Notes: a model not told the origin generated them from the sequence alone. A DNA stretch of 64,000 bases from Demequina sp. NBRC 110056 (GCF_002090155.1 NZ_BBRM01000002.1:682001-746000), one strand, 5' to 3'; shown: positions 1 through 8,831, counted from the first letter of the stretch. Translations and numbers: made by a program.

Positions 1-1
1 G

Positions 2-58
2 CACCCCGGTGGCACCGCTGTGATGGCGGGCACCGAGATCAACATCGCCCCCTGGTGA
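2..58 (+). CDS. 3' end of an unidentified CDS (partial)
   Basis: Reading from base 2, eighteen codons run in frame to a TGA at 56-58; the visible C-terminus ends in TEINIAPW. The gene starts outside the window, and the fragment is too short to assign to a family. The following 59-180 has no gene and separates it from the leftward radical SAM gene, so the two genes converge. Confidence 0.4.
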   Translation, partial: HPGGTAVMAGTEINIAPW

Positions 59-180
59 GCTCGGGCTCCGGCAGCCGCACGCCGTGGCGGTGTCAGGTCC
101 TTGCCCGCACCCGTGTTGCGCCACTGTGCCGCCACGACGCCGTGGAGTCCGCGCGCACCACGGTGCCTAGAACGAGGCGC

Positions 181-1317
181 TCAGAACAGCGTCGCCTCAG
201 GTGCCGCTGAGGCGAGTTCGGCGAGGTTCGCCGTCGCGCTCGTGCGCCGCCACTCTCCGTTGCCGTCGCGGGCGTTGGCTCGCGAGACCGTCGTAGCCGA
301 TGCTGCGCGGGCCCCGGTCGCATCGGATGCAGTGCTGCCCATCGAGCCGGTGTTCGGGTCCTCCGGGGCCCGCTCGAGACCGTGCGCGAGGATGAGTGGC
401 TTGATGCGGGCAGCGAGCCTGCGGCGGTACTCCTTGGGCGCGTAGGCGCCGTCTCCGTAGAGCTCGCGGTAGCGCGGCGTCAGATCGGGCCGGTGAGTGT
501 TGAGCCACCGGGCGTACCACTCCTTGACCCCGGGGCGCAGGTGCAGCGCGGTGTACGTGACGGAGGTCGCGCCGGCGGCCTTGATCCTCGCGAGCGCGCG
601 GTCCAGGTGCTCCTCCGAGTCGGTGAGGAACGGCAGGATCGGCATCATGAACACGGCGACGTCGAAGCCGGCCTCGGCAGCGGCGGTCACCGTCGCGAGC
701 CGCGCCTGCGCCGTGGGCGTTCCGGGCTCCACGGACTGTTGAAGATCGTCGTCGAGGATCGCGATCGAGAGGGCCAGGTCGACGGGCACGTCCTTGCGCG
801 CCTCGGCGAGCCGCGGCAGGTCGCGGCGCAGCAACGAGCCCTTGGTGAGGATCGAGAACGGCGTTCCCGACTCGGCGAGGGCGTCGATGATCCCCGGCAT
901 GAGTCGGTAGCGACCCTCGGCCCGCTGGTACGGATCGGTGTTGGTGCCGAGCGCGACGTGCTCGCGCGCCCACGAACGCTTCGCGAGGTCCTTGCGCAGC
1001 GCATCCACGATGTTGACCTTGACGATCAGCTGGCTGTCGAAGTCCCGGCCGGCGTCGAGCTCGAGGTACTGGTGCGAGGGTCGGGCGAAGCAGTACACGC
1101 ACGCGTGGCTGCAGCCGCGGTACGGGTTGATGGTCCACGTGAACGGGACGGCGCTCCCCTGCCCCACCTTGTTGAGCGCGCTCTTGGCGAGCACCTCGTG
1201 GAACACGATGCCGTCGAATTCCGGAGTCCGGACGGAGCGCACAAGGTTGTTGAGCCGGGCGAGGCCGGGCAGCGCCTCGTCGTTCTCCGTGGCGATCGCC
1301 TGGCCTTCCCACCGCAT
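181..1317 (-). CDS. Rv2578c-family radical SAM protein
   Basis: A 378-aa protein of the actinobacterial Rv2578c family, related to the SplB/photolyase-like radical SAM proteins. The [4Fe-4S]-binding motif CxxxCxxC is visible as CSHACVYC at residues 69-76, preceded by the family block NPYRGCSHAC and followed by GTNTDPYQRAEGRY and the C-terminal ATLF. The N-terminus MRWEGQA matches the family start, so ATG at 1317 is chosen. The substrate is not known to me; a role in DNA damage is inferred from the family's resemblance to spore photoproduct lyase and from the SOS-type palindrome 8 nt upstream of the start. The Ala/Ser/Thr-rich C-terminal tail is probably unstructured. Transcribed alone. Confidence 0.88.
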   Translation of the reverse strand: MRWEGQAIATENDEALPGLARLNNLVRSVRTPEFDGIVFHEVLAKSALNKVGQGSAVPFTWTINPYRGCSHACVYCFARPSHQYLELDAGRDFDSQLIVKVNIVDALRKDLAKRSWAREHVALGTNTDPYQRAEGRYRLMPGIIDALAESGTPFSILTKGSLLRRDLPRLAEARKDVPVDLALSIAILDDDLQQSVEPGTPTAQARLATVTAAAEAGFDVAVFMMPILPFLTDSEEHLDRALARIKAAGATSVTYTALHLRPGVKEWYARWLNTHRPDLTPRYRELYGDGAYAPKEYRRRLAARIKPLILAHGLERAPEDPNTGSMGSTASDATGARAASATTVSRANARDGNGEWRRTSATANLAELASAAPEATLF

Positions 1318-1325
1318 GCGACCAT

Positions 1326-1341
1326 TCGAACATATGTTCGA
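1326..1341 (-). promoter_or_regulatory. LexA (SOS) box upstream of the radical SAM gene
   Basis: TCGAACATATGTTCGA is a perfect 16-bp palindrome that fits the actinobacterial SOS box (CGAAC-N4-GTTCG). It ends 8 nt before the ATG of the leftward gene and overlaps its only plausible -10 (TATGTT), a good position for repression by LexA. No other match to this box was seen in the window. Confidence 0.85.
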
Positions 1342-1500
1342 CCGCGGTTCAACTGTCTGCGACCGGCGTGGCGGCGAGGCATCCCGCGCGCACGTCGGCG
1401 GGCGTCACCGGCGTGCCGCGATGGGCGACACCAGGTCGGCTCGTTCGCTCCCATCGCCGCCGTCGGGCACGTCGGCCCGCGCGGCGGTAGCGTCACTTCC

Positions 1501-1983
1501 ATGGCCCAGTCCTCGCCCGGCGCACGCTTGGCGACCCCATCCGACGCACCGGTGCTCGCACGCATGCTCACCGAGTTCAACGCGGAGTACGGGGAGCCGT
1601 CGCCGCCGCTTCCGGAGCTGACGGAACGCTTCCGCCTCCTGTTGGGCAGCTCTCGGTTCTGGGCCATCGTCGCGAGCGCCGACGACGGCGTCCCCGTGGG
1701 ATTCGCGACGCTCGCCGAGCGCGACTCGGCCTACTACGCGCGCGGCGCGGTCTACCTCGAGGATCTCTACGTCGTCCCTCGTCTGCGAGGCCAAGCCCTT
1801 GGCGCGGCGATGGTGCAGCTGATGATCGCCGAGTCTCACCGCCGCGGCATCGGCCTTGTCGAGGTCGGCGTCGACGAGCCCGACGTGGATGCGCTGCGCT
1901 TCTACGAGCGCGAGGGCTTCGTCCACCGGGATCCCGGCTCCGGCGATCGGGCGTTCCACCTGCAGATGGAGCTCGAGGGCTGA
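1501..1983 (+). CDS. GNAT-family N-acetyltransferase
   Basis: A 160-aa single-domain GNAT protein. The acetyl-CoA binding motif A is seen as YLEDLYVVPRLRGQALGAAM (near residues 83-102), and the C-terminal strand carries the typical ALRFYEREGF block. The acceptor substrate cannot be predicted. The start at 1501 gives a normal GNAT N-terminus; the open frame runs much further upstream but only antisense to the radical SAM gene. A TAGCGT hexamer ending 7 nt before the ATG suggests a leaderless transcript. It converges with the ACT-domain gene. Confidence 0.85.
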   Translation: MAQSSPGARLATPSDAPVLARMLTEFNAEYGEPSPPLPELTERFRLLLGSSRFWAIVASADDGVPVGFATLAERDSAYYARGAVYLEDLYVVPRLRGQALGAAMVQLMIAESHRRGIGLVEVGVDEPDVDALRFYEREGFVHRDPGSGDRAFHLQMELEG

Positions 1984-2019
1984 GAGACGTCGCGGCCGCC
2001 GGGTCCGACGTCGGTTGCC

Positions 2020-2424
2020 TCAGGCGCCGGCCGCGAGCTCCCGGAGCGCGGCCATCGCCTCCGAGGCGCTGCCGGCGGGCACGAAGATGTGGTCGTGGTG
2101 GAAGCCCGCGACGACGTTGGCGCTGATGCCCGCATTGGTCAGCGCGCTCGCGAACGCCGCCGTCAGGCCGACCGCCTCGAGAGACGAGTGCACAGTGAGC
2201 GTGATGCGCCGGCTCGGGAACTCCACGTTCTCGACGCCGTGCTTCGCCGCGGCATCGATCGGGAGCACCAAGGTCATCCCCTCGCCCTCGCGCACCGTAG
2301 CCACCGCATCGATCAGCGCACCGGCCGAGGCAAGGCCGTCGACGGTTGCCCAGACGTAGGTCACGGGATCGAGCACGGGCTCCATCGACGCGATGAGGGT
2401 CTCGAGATCGGTCTGGCCAGCCAT
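2020..2424 (-). CDS. ACT-domain protein (DUF2241/ACT_3 type)
   Basis: A 134-aa protein with a tandem ACT-like fold: MAGQTDLETLIASMEPVLDP starts the first half, and the second half contains VHSSLEAVGLTAAFASALTNAGISANVVAGFHHDHIFVP. Small proteins of this type are presumed amino-acid-binding regulators; the ligand is unknown. The start at ATG 2424 is preferred over longer frames because it matches the family N-terminus and has TACGCT 7 nt upstream (leaderless). Divergent from the sugar O-acetyltransferase gene. Confidence 0.8.
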   Translation of the reverse strand: MAGQTDLETLIASMEPVLDPVTYVWATVDGLASAGALIDAVATVREGEGMTLVLPIDAAAKHGVENVEFPSRRITLTVHSSLEAVGLTAAFASALTNAGISANVVAGFHHDHIFVPAGSASEAMAALRELAAGA

Positions 2425-2521
2425 GACGCCGAGCGTAACGCGCGGACCCAAGGCACCAAGGTCCCGGCAGGCGCGCCACTTGGCACCGTAGGTTGGAGGC
2501 ACCGACCCCGAGGAGACCCCG

Positions 2522-3136
2522 TTGGACCCCGCCGCGATGCGTGCCGCCATGGCCGAGACCCCTGTTGAGGACCCCACCCGCACCGAGCACGAGAAGCTCT
2601 CCAACGACGAGTGGTTCCGCTACCGCAAGGGGCCCGAGCTCGCGGACATGCAGCGCGCCACGATCGCGCGCCTGCGGGAGCTCGGCGAGCTGTTCTACGC
2701 GGACCCTGACGCCGCGAACGCGGGAGTCGCGGAGCTCGTCGGCGAGTGCGGTCCTGGCCTGGACTTCCGGCCACCGATCTACCTCGAGTACCGCGAGCGC
2801 GTGAGCTTTGGCGCCAACGTCTTCATCAACGCGAACCTCATGATCCTCGGCTCTGGCAAGGTGCGCATCGGCGACAACGCCCTCATCGGGCCCGACGCGC
2901 GCTTCTACACGGTCAACCATCACTTCGATGTCGAGATCCGGCGCGAGGGATGGGAGCGTGCATTCCCGATCACGCTTGAGGACGACGTGTGGCTGGGCGG
3001 GTCGGTGGTGCTGTGCCCCGGCGTCACGGTGGGACGCGGCTCCGTGGTCGCGGCCGGCTCGGTGGTCACGCGGGATGTGCCCCCAGGCGTCGTCGTGGCG
3101 GGCAACCCGGCGCGAGTGGTGCGCGAGCTGGGCTGA
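2522..3136 (+). CDS. Sugar O-acetyltransferase, maltose/galactoside (Maa/LacA) type
   Basis: A 204-aa left-handed beta-helix acyltransferase that acetylates a sugar hydroxyl from acetyl-CoA. An N-terminal Mac domain (LSNDEWFRYRKGPELADMQR, about 26-46) is followed by hexapeptide repeats such as VRIGDNALIGPDARF and WLGGSVVLCPGVTVGRGSVV. The catalytic histidine lies in YTVNHHFD, as in LacA. A TTG start at 2522 is chosen because GAGGAG sits 6-7 nt before it; ATG codons at 2537 and 2549 are alternatives. Acceptor sugar not predictable. It converges with the DUF1801 gene. Confidence 0.87.
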   Translation: MDPAAMRAAMAETPVEDPTRTEHEKLSNDEWFRYRKGPELADMQRATIARLRELGELFYADPDAANAGVAELVGECGPGLDFRPPIYLEYRERVSFGANVFINANLMILGSGKVRIGDNALIGPDARFYTVNHHFDVEIRREGWERAFPITLEDDVWLGGSVVLCPGVTVGRGSVVAAGSVVTRDVPPGVVVAGNPARVVRELG

Positions 3137-3277
3137 CGGCGCGGATCACCGCGACGACGCTCGCCCGGCGCGGGCTCGGCCCGCACCCCGCCGACCGGGG
3201 CGCACCCCATCGAGGCTCGTGGGCCGAGCACTCGTAACGCAGCGGCACATCCAGAGGCCCTGCTCCGCCCGCGCGGG

Positions 3278-3715
3278 TCAGTCGAACGGCTGCACGCGCC
3301 CGGCGTGCGCAGCGAGCTCGGCGAGCACCTCGAGGTCGAGATCCTCTGCCGACGCGAACGTCAGCGCCGCCGCCCCAGCCTTCACCTTGCCGAGGCGCGG
3401 CGCGTAGGTCTTCGACAGGTACTCGCGCCCCTCGGCGGCGTTGACGTACAGGCTCACGTGCCGCTTCTGGCGCGCCAGGCCGAGCAGGAACCACTCGACG
3501 GACTCGCCCCGCGGGCGCGGCTGCTCGATGCGGCCGTAGCCGACGATCGCCTGGTCAGTCCCGCCCCAGAACACCCCGCGCCACAGGGTGCGCGAGATGC
3601 CCGGCAGCGCCTCAATGATGACGCGGTCGACCGCTGCAAGCGTGCCGTCCGGGTCCTCGGCGCCGATGAACGCGTCGACGGACTCGTCGGTGGGGCGCAC
3701 GGAGTCCTCAGCCAT
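3278..3715 (-). CDS. DUF1801-domain protein
   Basis: A 145-aa protein of the DUF1801 (YdhG-like) fold. Family features are visible: VDAFIGAEDPDG near the N-terminus, the aromatic block TLWRGVFWGG, and a C-terminal stretch that starts with RQKRHVSLYVNAAEG. Biochemical role unknown. TAGGGT ends exactly 6 nt before the ATG at 3715, so the message is probably leaderless. Divergent from the CNNM gene pair. Confidence 0.82.
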   Translation of the reverse strand: MAEDSVRPTDESVDAFIGAEDPDGTLAAVDRVIIEALPGISRTLWRGVFWGGTDQAIVGYGRIEQPRPRGESVEWFLLGLARQKRHVSLYVNAAEGREYLSKTYAPRLGKVKAGAAALTFASAEDLDLEVLAELAAHAGRVQPFD

Positions 3716-4013
3716 GACTCGACCCTAGATGCCGCGCGCCCGCAATTCATGCTGAGGAACGACTCCCGATCGCGCCGCATCTCACGTACCATTCCTGCAT
3801 GCCCGACGGCCATAGTCCCAAGCGCCGGCCCGCCGCCTCGCCCCTCGCGAGCGCCCACGGCCCGGCGCCAGCCCTCGCCCACCTGCCTGCCCACCCGGCA
3901 TGTGCCCAGCCTGCGTGTACGTTCCGCGCCGATGCGCGCATCGGCGCACGGAAGTCACGCGCACCCCTCGGCCACGTGACGGGGCACCCCAGCCAGCGCA
4001 TCGGCGCTCTGTC
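3716..4013. other. Intergenic region with a 22-bp perfect palindrome
   Basis: No gene is recognised here. Positions 3926-3947 form a perfect 22-bp palindrome whose half is GCGCCGATGCG; it consists of two head-to-head copies of the window's iterated motif sharing their GCG ends. A further copy lies at about 3998-4007, directly before the CNNM gene start. The region holds the DUF1801 promoter on the left side. Confidence 0.7.
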
Positions 4014-5465
4014 ATGACGCAGGCCTGGCTCCTCCTCGTCCTCGCGATCGCGCTCATCGGCGCGAACGCGCTGTTCGTCGCCGCCGAGTTTGCGTTCGTC
4101 ACCGTCGACCGCCCGACCGTCGACAAGGCCGCGAAGTCGGGTGACAAGCGCGCGGCGTCCCTCAAGGCGGGGCTCGCGACGCTGTCCACGGAGCTGTCCG
4201 GCGCCCAGCTGGGCATCACCGTGACGAGCCTGCTTGTGGGCTTCATCGCCGAGCCGTCGATCGCGACCCTGCTCCGCTCGCCACTCGACGCGGCAGGGCT
4301 TCCGGAGGGCACCGCGCTCGCGATCTCGCTGACCGCAGCGTTCATTCTCGCGACGGCGACGCAGATGATCTTCGGCGAACTCGTGCCGAAGAACTGGGCG
4401 ATCGCCGAGCCGCTGCGCGTGGGTCGCGCCGTCGCGGGCGCGCAGCGAGGCTTCACGTGGTTCATGGGGCCGCTCATCCGCTTCCTCAACGGCTCGGCCA
4501 ACTGGCTGGTGCGCCGCCTCGGCATCGAGCCCGTGGAGGAGCTGGCTTCGGCACGCTCGGCGCAGGAGCTCGAGTCGCTCGCGATTCGCTCGGCCGCGCA
4601 GGGAACGCTCGAGCCGCGCGTCGCCACGCGCCTCGCCCGCGCCGCCGAGATGCGCGAGCGCACCGCCTCAGACGCGATGACGCCGCGCACCCGCGTGACC
4701 TTCGTGGAGGCCGATGCGCCCGTCGCCGAGGTGCTCGCCCTCGCCTCCCGCACAGGTCACGCCCGCTTTCCTGTCATGGGCGACAGCGTCGACGACATCG
4801 TGGGCGTCGCGCACTTCAAGAAGGCGCTCGCGGTCGCCGCGCGCCAGCGGAAGACCATGACCGTCCGCGACATCTGCCTGCCCGTCGAGTCGGTGCCGTC
4901 GACCATGCCGCTGAGCTCGGTGCTCGACGCGCTGCGACGCGGCTCCCAGATCGCGATCGTGGTCGACGAGTACGGCGGCACCGACGGCGTCGTCACGCTC
5001 GAGGACCTGGTCGAGGAGATCGTCGGCGAGATCGAGGACGAGCAGGACCTGCCCGTGTCGCGCCACCGGCAGATCGGCGAGGGCAAGTGGTCCCTGTCCG
5101 GCCTGCTGCGGCCCGACGAGGCCGGCGAGATCATGGGCCTCGACATGCCGGAGGCGCGCGAGTCCGACACCATCGGCGGCCTCCTCACCGAGCACCTCGA
5201 GCGCTTCCCGACCTTGGGCGATCAGATCACCGTCGAGGCGCGCGACGAGCAGCACCGCGACGAGGACGACATCCCGACGCCCATCGACGTCCGCATCACC
5301 GTGACCCGCCTCGACGGCCACCGCGTGGACCGCGTCATGGTCGAGCTCATGCCGCGCGAGGACGAGGACGGCAAGCCCTCGTCCAGCGAGCACCGGACCC
5401 GCGAGACCTCGGGCGGCCGCTCCGGGGACGCCGGCGACGACCGGAAGGGGGCCTCCGATGTCTGA
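4014..5465 (+). CDS. CNNM/CorC-type (hemolysin C family) membrane transporter, first of a pair
   Basis: A 483-aa inner-membrane protein of the HlyC/CorC/CNNM family, whose members are linked to divalent-cation (Mg/Co) export. The N-terminal DUF21 membrane domain has hydrophobic segments near 1-25, 60-85 and 95-130 and the conserved [16 protein letters not shown] and [15 protein letters not shown] blocks. A CBS pair follows (about 215-345, with [20 protein letters not shown]), then a CorC_HlyC C-terminal domain with a charged tail. ATG 4014 starts directly at the first membrane helix; no clear SD is seen. Its stop overlaps the next start by 8 bp, so the pair is one operon. Confidence 0.88.
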   Translation: MTQAWLLLVLAIALIGANALFVAAEFAFVTVDRPTVDKAAKSGDKRAASLKAGLATLSTELSGAQLGITVTSLLVGFIAEPSIATLLRSPLDAAGLPEGTALAISLTAAFILATATQMIFGELVPKNWAIAEPLRVGRAVAGAQRGFTWFMGPLIRFLNGSANWLVRRLGIEPVEELASARSAQELESLAIRSAAQGTLEPRVATRLARAAEMRERTASDAMTPRTRVTFVEADAPVAEVLALASRTGHARFPVMGDSVDDIVGVAHFKKALAVAARQRKTMTVRDICLPVESVPSTMPLSSVLDALRRGSQIAIVVDEYGGTDGVVTLEDLVEEIVGEIEDEQDLPVSRHRQIGEGKWSLSGLLRPDEAGEIMGLDMPEARESDTIGGLLTEHLERFPTLGDQITVEARDEQHRDEDDIPTPIDVRITVTRLDGHRVDRVMVELMPREDEDGKPSSSEHRTRETSGGRSGDAGDDRKGASDV

Positions 5466-6507
5466 CGGACTTGCGATCGCGCTCGCCGTGGCGCTGCTCG
5501 TCGGCAACGCCTTCTTCGTGGGCGCCGAGTTCGCCCTCGTCTCCGCGCGCCGCACCCAGATCGAGCCTCGCGCCGCCGAAGGCTCGTGGTCGGCTCGCAT
5601 CACCGTGCGCGCCATGGAGCGCGTGTCCCTCATGATGGCGGGCGCCCAGCTGGGCATCACGATGTGCTCGCTCGGGCTGGGTGCGATCGGCGAGCCCGCC
5701 GTCGCGCATCAACTCGAGAAGCCGCTCGCGGCCATTGGCATCGAGGGCGCGTGGCTGCACGGCATCGCGTTCGGCATCGCTCTGGCGATCGTCGTCTTCC
5801 TGCACATGGTGCTCGGCGAGATGGTGCCCAAGAACATCGCGCTCGCGGGGCCGGAGCGGTCGGCGATGATCCTCGGCCCGGTGCTCTACGGCATCGTGTG
5901 GGTCCTCAAGCCCGTCATCTGGGCCCTCAACTGGATCGCGAACTGCGTGCTCCGGCTGCTCAAGGTGGACCCGCGCGACGAGGTCGAGAGCGCGTTCGAC
6001 GCCGACCAGGTCGCCTCCTTCGTGGCCGAGTCGCGCGAGGAGGGCCTGCTTGACGACGAGGAGCACCAGGTGCTCTCCGGATCGCTCACGCTCGCGTTCG
6101 AGACCGTCGAGACGGTGCTGACGCCGCGATCGGAGCTTGTCACGCTGCCGGTCGACGTCACTCCGCAGCAGGCGCAGAAGGCGTCGCTCAAGACGGGCTT
6201 CTCGCGCTTCCCCATCGTCGACGACTCCGACGAGTTCGTGGGCTACCTGCACCTCAAGGATTTCGTCGAGGTGCCGCGCGGTGGGGCGACCAAGCCCGTG
6301 GCCGAGGAGGCGATCCGGCCGCTGACCTTCATCAGCGCCGATGCGTCCCTCGAGTCCGCGCTGACTGCCATGCAGGCACGGGGCACCCACATCGCGCTCG
6401 TCCACAAGGGCGGCGCCGTGGTGGGCGCGGCGATGCTCGAGGACGTCATCGAGCGGCTCGTCGGCGAGGTCGTCGATGCCGGCCAGGCGGTGGTCTCCGA
6501 GGCGTGA
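5458..6507 (+). CDS. CNNM/CorC-type membrane protein, second of the pair
   Basis: A 349-aa paralogue of the preceding gene: a DUF21 domain with MAGAQLGITMCSLGLG and LGEMVPKNIALAGPE, then a CBS pair from about residue 205 (PRSELVTLPVDVTPQQ, GYLHLKDFVEVP). Unlike the first gene it lacks the CorC_HlyC C-terminal domain, ending soon after AMLEDVIERLVGEV. Translation is probably coupled to the upstream gene through the 8-bp overlap. The two proteins may form a hetero-oligomer, which is inference. Cation specificity unknown. Confidence 0.87.
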   Translation: MSDGLAIALAVALLVGNAFFVGAEFALVSARRTQIEPRAAEGSWSARITVRAMERVSLMMAGAQLGITMCSLGLGAIGEPAVAHQLEKPLAAIGIEGAWLHGIAFGIALAIVVFLHMVLGEMVPKNIALAGPERSAMILGPVLYGIVWVLKPVIWALNWIANCVLRLLKVDPRDEVESAFDADQVASFVAESREEGLLDDEEHQVLSGSLTLAFETVETVLTPRSELVTLPVDVTPQQAQKASLKTGFSRFPIVDDSDEFVGYLHLKDFVEVPRGGATKPVAEEAIRPLTFISADASLESALTAMQARGTHIALVHKGGAVVGAAMLEDVIERLVGEVVDAGQAVVSEA

Positions 6508-6560
6508 CGGCGGTCGCCGGCGGTGGCTGCTCAGCTGCGGTGCGCGCGGTTGAGCGGGCG

Positions 6561-6711
6561 GCGCGACCGTGAGGCACCAGCAGGATCCGGCGACCTCTCA
6601 GAACCGACAGCCACGCACCACCTGGACGCCAAGGCGGAGGCGGGATCCGGCGCGACGCTGAGACACCAGCAGGATCCGGCGACCTCTCGGAACCGACAGC
6701 CACGCACCACC
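6561..6711 (+). repeat. Dispersed intergenic repeat, two tandem copies (family R1)
   Basis: Two nearly identical units start at 6561 and 6650 (period 89). Each reads GCGCGAC, then GAGRCACCAGCAGGATCCGG, CGACCTCTC and the core CCGACAGCCACGCACCACCT. The same core recurs at 47782-47804 and, inverted, at about 27724-27755. The element occupies most of the 294-bp space between the convergent CNNM and metS genes (6508-6801), which holds no gene. Confidence 0.85.
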
Positions 6712-6801
6712 TCCGCGCTCAGGCGGCAGAACAACTCGGAGTCGGGGCAACTGACGCTCGTTCGCGGCACCGGCGGACCCGGCGGTGTCGCGCGTCTGGG
6801 C

Positions 6802-6945
6802 TCAGCTGGGCGCTGGGGTGTCCTCGCCGCCCTCGGGCAGGTCGGTTCTCTCGGGCTTGCGGGCGAGCACCGCGACAGAGATGCCCAGCCCACCCCAGAT
6901 GACGGCCATGGAGACGACCATGAGGACGATGGCATCGGCGCTCAT
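6802..6945 (-). CDS. metS: MetS-like small subunit of an NSS transporter
   Basis: A 47-aa protein with one membrane helix (about residues 5-27, IVLMVVSMAVIWGGLGISVA) and a polar tail. This is the signature of the MetS-type small subunit that accompanies sodium-coupled methionine/alanine importers in actinobacteria. Its ATG overlaps the transporter's TGA by 4 bp (ATGA), so the two are translationally coupled. The symbol is by family and position. Confidence 0.8.
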   Translation of the reverse strand: MSADAIVLMVVSMAVIWGGLGISVAVLARKPERTDLPEGGEDTPAPS

Positions 6946-8621
6946 GACGGGCTCCCCTCGGTCGAGCCGGCGTCGACGCGCCGGTCGGGGCGTTGCAGGT
7001 GGAGCTGCTGGCGCGTCGGCCACACCGAGAACCTCGAGATGTCGCGCCTCCAGCCGAACAGCGGCAGCACCACGGCGACCAGCAACAGGAACGCCACGGT
7101 CCCCCATCCGGCGAGGATCAGGTAGCCGCCGGGGTAGCCGCCGTAGCCATCGGCGATGAACTCGACCGTCTTCTGGATCAGCATGAAGATCAGCACGAGC
7201 GCGACGACGTTGACGAGCACGCGCCACAGCACCCCCGGTCGGTAGGTCGAAGTCGCGCTGAGGTGTCGGTCGAGCTCGACCGTGCGCCGGCCGAGCCACA
7301 GCGCGGCGACGATCATGCCCACCGCGCCGGCGACGATGCCGAGCTGGTTCGAGAAGGCGTCGACGACGTCCAAGAGGTACAGCCCGGTGGCCGTCGAGAA
7401 GCCGAGGATCGACAGCACCGCCGAGACGCCCCCGACGGTCACCGCCGCCACGCGCGGCGACAGCGAGAACTTGTCCTGCAGCGCCGCTGAGATGGTCTGC
7501 AGCACCGAGATCAGCGACGTGAGGCCCGCGATGACGAGCGAGGCGAAGAACAGGGCGCCGAACAGCTGTCCGCCGGGCATCTGCGCGATCACGGCGGGGA
7601 AGGTCACGAAGGACAGCTGGACGCCGGCAAGGCCCTCGAGCTCGGAGACCGCCACGCCCTGCTGCGCGGCGAGAAACCCCAGCGTCGCGAAGACACCCAA
7701 GCCCGCAAGCAGCGAGAAGGACGAGTTGCCGAAGGCCACCACCAGGGCCGGTCCCGTGAGGTTCGAGCGACGCCGCCGGTACGAGGCGTAGGTGATCATC
7801 ACTCCGTAGGCGAGCGACAGGGAGAAGAACACCTGACCGAAGGCCGCGATCCACACCGCCGGGTCGCTCAGCGCGGCGAAGTCCGGAGTGAAGAGTGCCT
7901 CGATGCCCTCGGCGGCTCCATCGAGGAACAGTGCGCGCACCACCAGGACGCCGAACGTGATCACGAGCAGCGGGATGCCGATGACGTTGAGCTTCTCCAC
8001 GCCGTTCGCGACGCCGAGCGCCAGCACCAGGATCGCGACGGCCCACAGCGCGGCGAGCGGGATCAACACCGCCGGCACGAAGTCGAGGCTGAAGGTGCCC
8101 GCCTCGCCCAGCTGCAGGTACTCGTTGTTGAAGAAGCCGGTCGGATCGTCGGCGTAGCGCAGGTCGAAGCTGTAGACGAAGTAGCTCACCGCCCAGGCGA
8201 TGATCACCGTGTAGTAGAGGCCGATGACGAAGCAGATCGCGACGTGGAACCATCCCACGGACTCGCCGCCAGGCCCGGCCCGCTTCATCGCCAGCGGCGC
8301 CGATCCGCGGAAGCGGTGACCGATCGCGTTCTCCAGGAACAGGATCGGAATGCCCGCCACCACAAGGGCGACGAGGTACGGGATCATGAACGCCCCGCCA
8401 CCGTTCTCGTACGCCTGGCCCGGGAACCGCCAGATGTTGCCGAGGCCTACGGCCGAGCCGATCGCCGCGAGGATGAAGGCCGTCTGGCCCGACCAGTGCT
8501 CGCGCTTGTCAGCCCGTGCGGACGTCGCGTCTGCAGAGCGCGGGGCCCGCGAGGAGCCCGACTCCTGAGGCGCACTCGGGCTCGATGAGCTACCGGCGGC
8601 TCCGGCGTCATCTCCGGCCAT
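6942..8621 (-). CDS. metP: Sodium-dependent amino-acid transporter, NSS/SNF family (MetP-like)
   Basis: A 559-aa neurotransmitter:sodium symporter. The first membrane helix carries the family signature IGSAVGLGNIWRFPGQAYEN (about 54-73) with its sodium-binding Gly/Ala/Asn positions; 11-12 hydrophobic segments follow. The N-terminal 40 residues are Ser/Ala-rich and cytoplasmic. Import of methionine or other neutral amino acids is inferred from the paired MetS-type subunit. ATG 8621 is supported by GGGGAG 8 nt upstream; a TACCGT hexamer further upstream (about 8655-8660) is a plausible -10. Confidence 0.88.
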   Translation of the reverse strand: MAGDDAGAAGSSSSPSAPQESGSSRAPRSADATSARADKREHWSGQTAFILAAIGSAVGLGNIWRFPGQAYENGGGAFMIPYLVALVVAGIPILFLENAIGHRFRGSAPLAMKRAGPGGESVGWFHVAICFVIGLYYTVIIAWAVSYFVYSFDLRYADDPTGFFNNEYLQLGEAGTFSLDFVPAVLIPLAALWAVAILVLALGVANGVEKLNVIGIPLLVITFGVLVVRALFLDGAAEGIEALFTPDFAALSDPAVWIAAFGQVFFSLSLAYGVMITYASYRRRRSNLTGPALVVAFGNSSFSLLAGLGVFATLGFLAAQQGVAVSELEGLAGVQLSFVTFPAVIAQMPGGQLFGALFFASLVIAGLTSLISVLQTISAALQDKFSLSPRVAAVTVGGVSAVLSILGFSTATGLYLLDVVDAFSNQLGIVAGAVGMIVAALWLGRRTVELDRHLSATSTYRPGVLWRVLVNVVALVLIFMLIQKTVEFIADGYGGYPGGYLILAGWGTVAFLLLVAVVLPLFGWRRDISRFSVWPTRQQLHLQRPDRRVDAGSTEGSPS

Positions 8622-8755
8622 CGTGATCTCCCCTGGTTCGCAGGCGTTTGTCCCTACGGTAGCCCCGGACCAGGGCCGATGCGCGGGCTGAGCGCGGCGG
8701 CCAGGAACGAGACCGCCGCCTCGGCCTCTCCTGCGGGACCGGCTGACGAGCGAGA

Positions 8756-8831
8756 GTGTGGCGCGCGGGCCAGGGTGCGGCGCGTGAGCGGGGGTGTGGC
8801 GCCCGGGCGAGGGTGTGGCGCACGGGCGAGG
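8756..8831 (+). repeat. Four tandem 19-bp repeats
   Basis: GTGTGGCGC (GTGCGGCGC in the second unit) recurs at 8756, 8775, 8794 and 8813, exactly every 19 bp; the consensus is GTGTGGCGCNCGGGCGAGG. It lies in the gene-free 8622-8898 between metP and the HNH gene. The 19-bp period is not a multiple of a codon, which argues against a coding repeat. Function unknown. Confidence 0.75.

Noticed and set aside
382-1983. Long plus-strand frame running through the radical SAM gene into the GNAT gene
   Set aside because: Only the part after ATG 1501 resembles a family; the upstream part is the antisense shadow of the radical SAM gene.
3799-4017. 72-codon plus-strand frame upstream of the CNNM pair
   Set aside because: Ala/Pro/His-rich low-complexity translation without SD or family signal; it overlaps the motif palindrome and is better read as noncoding.
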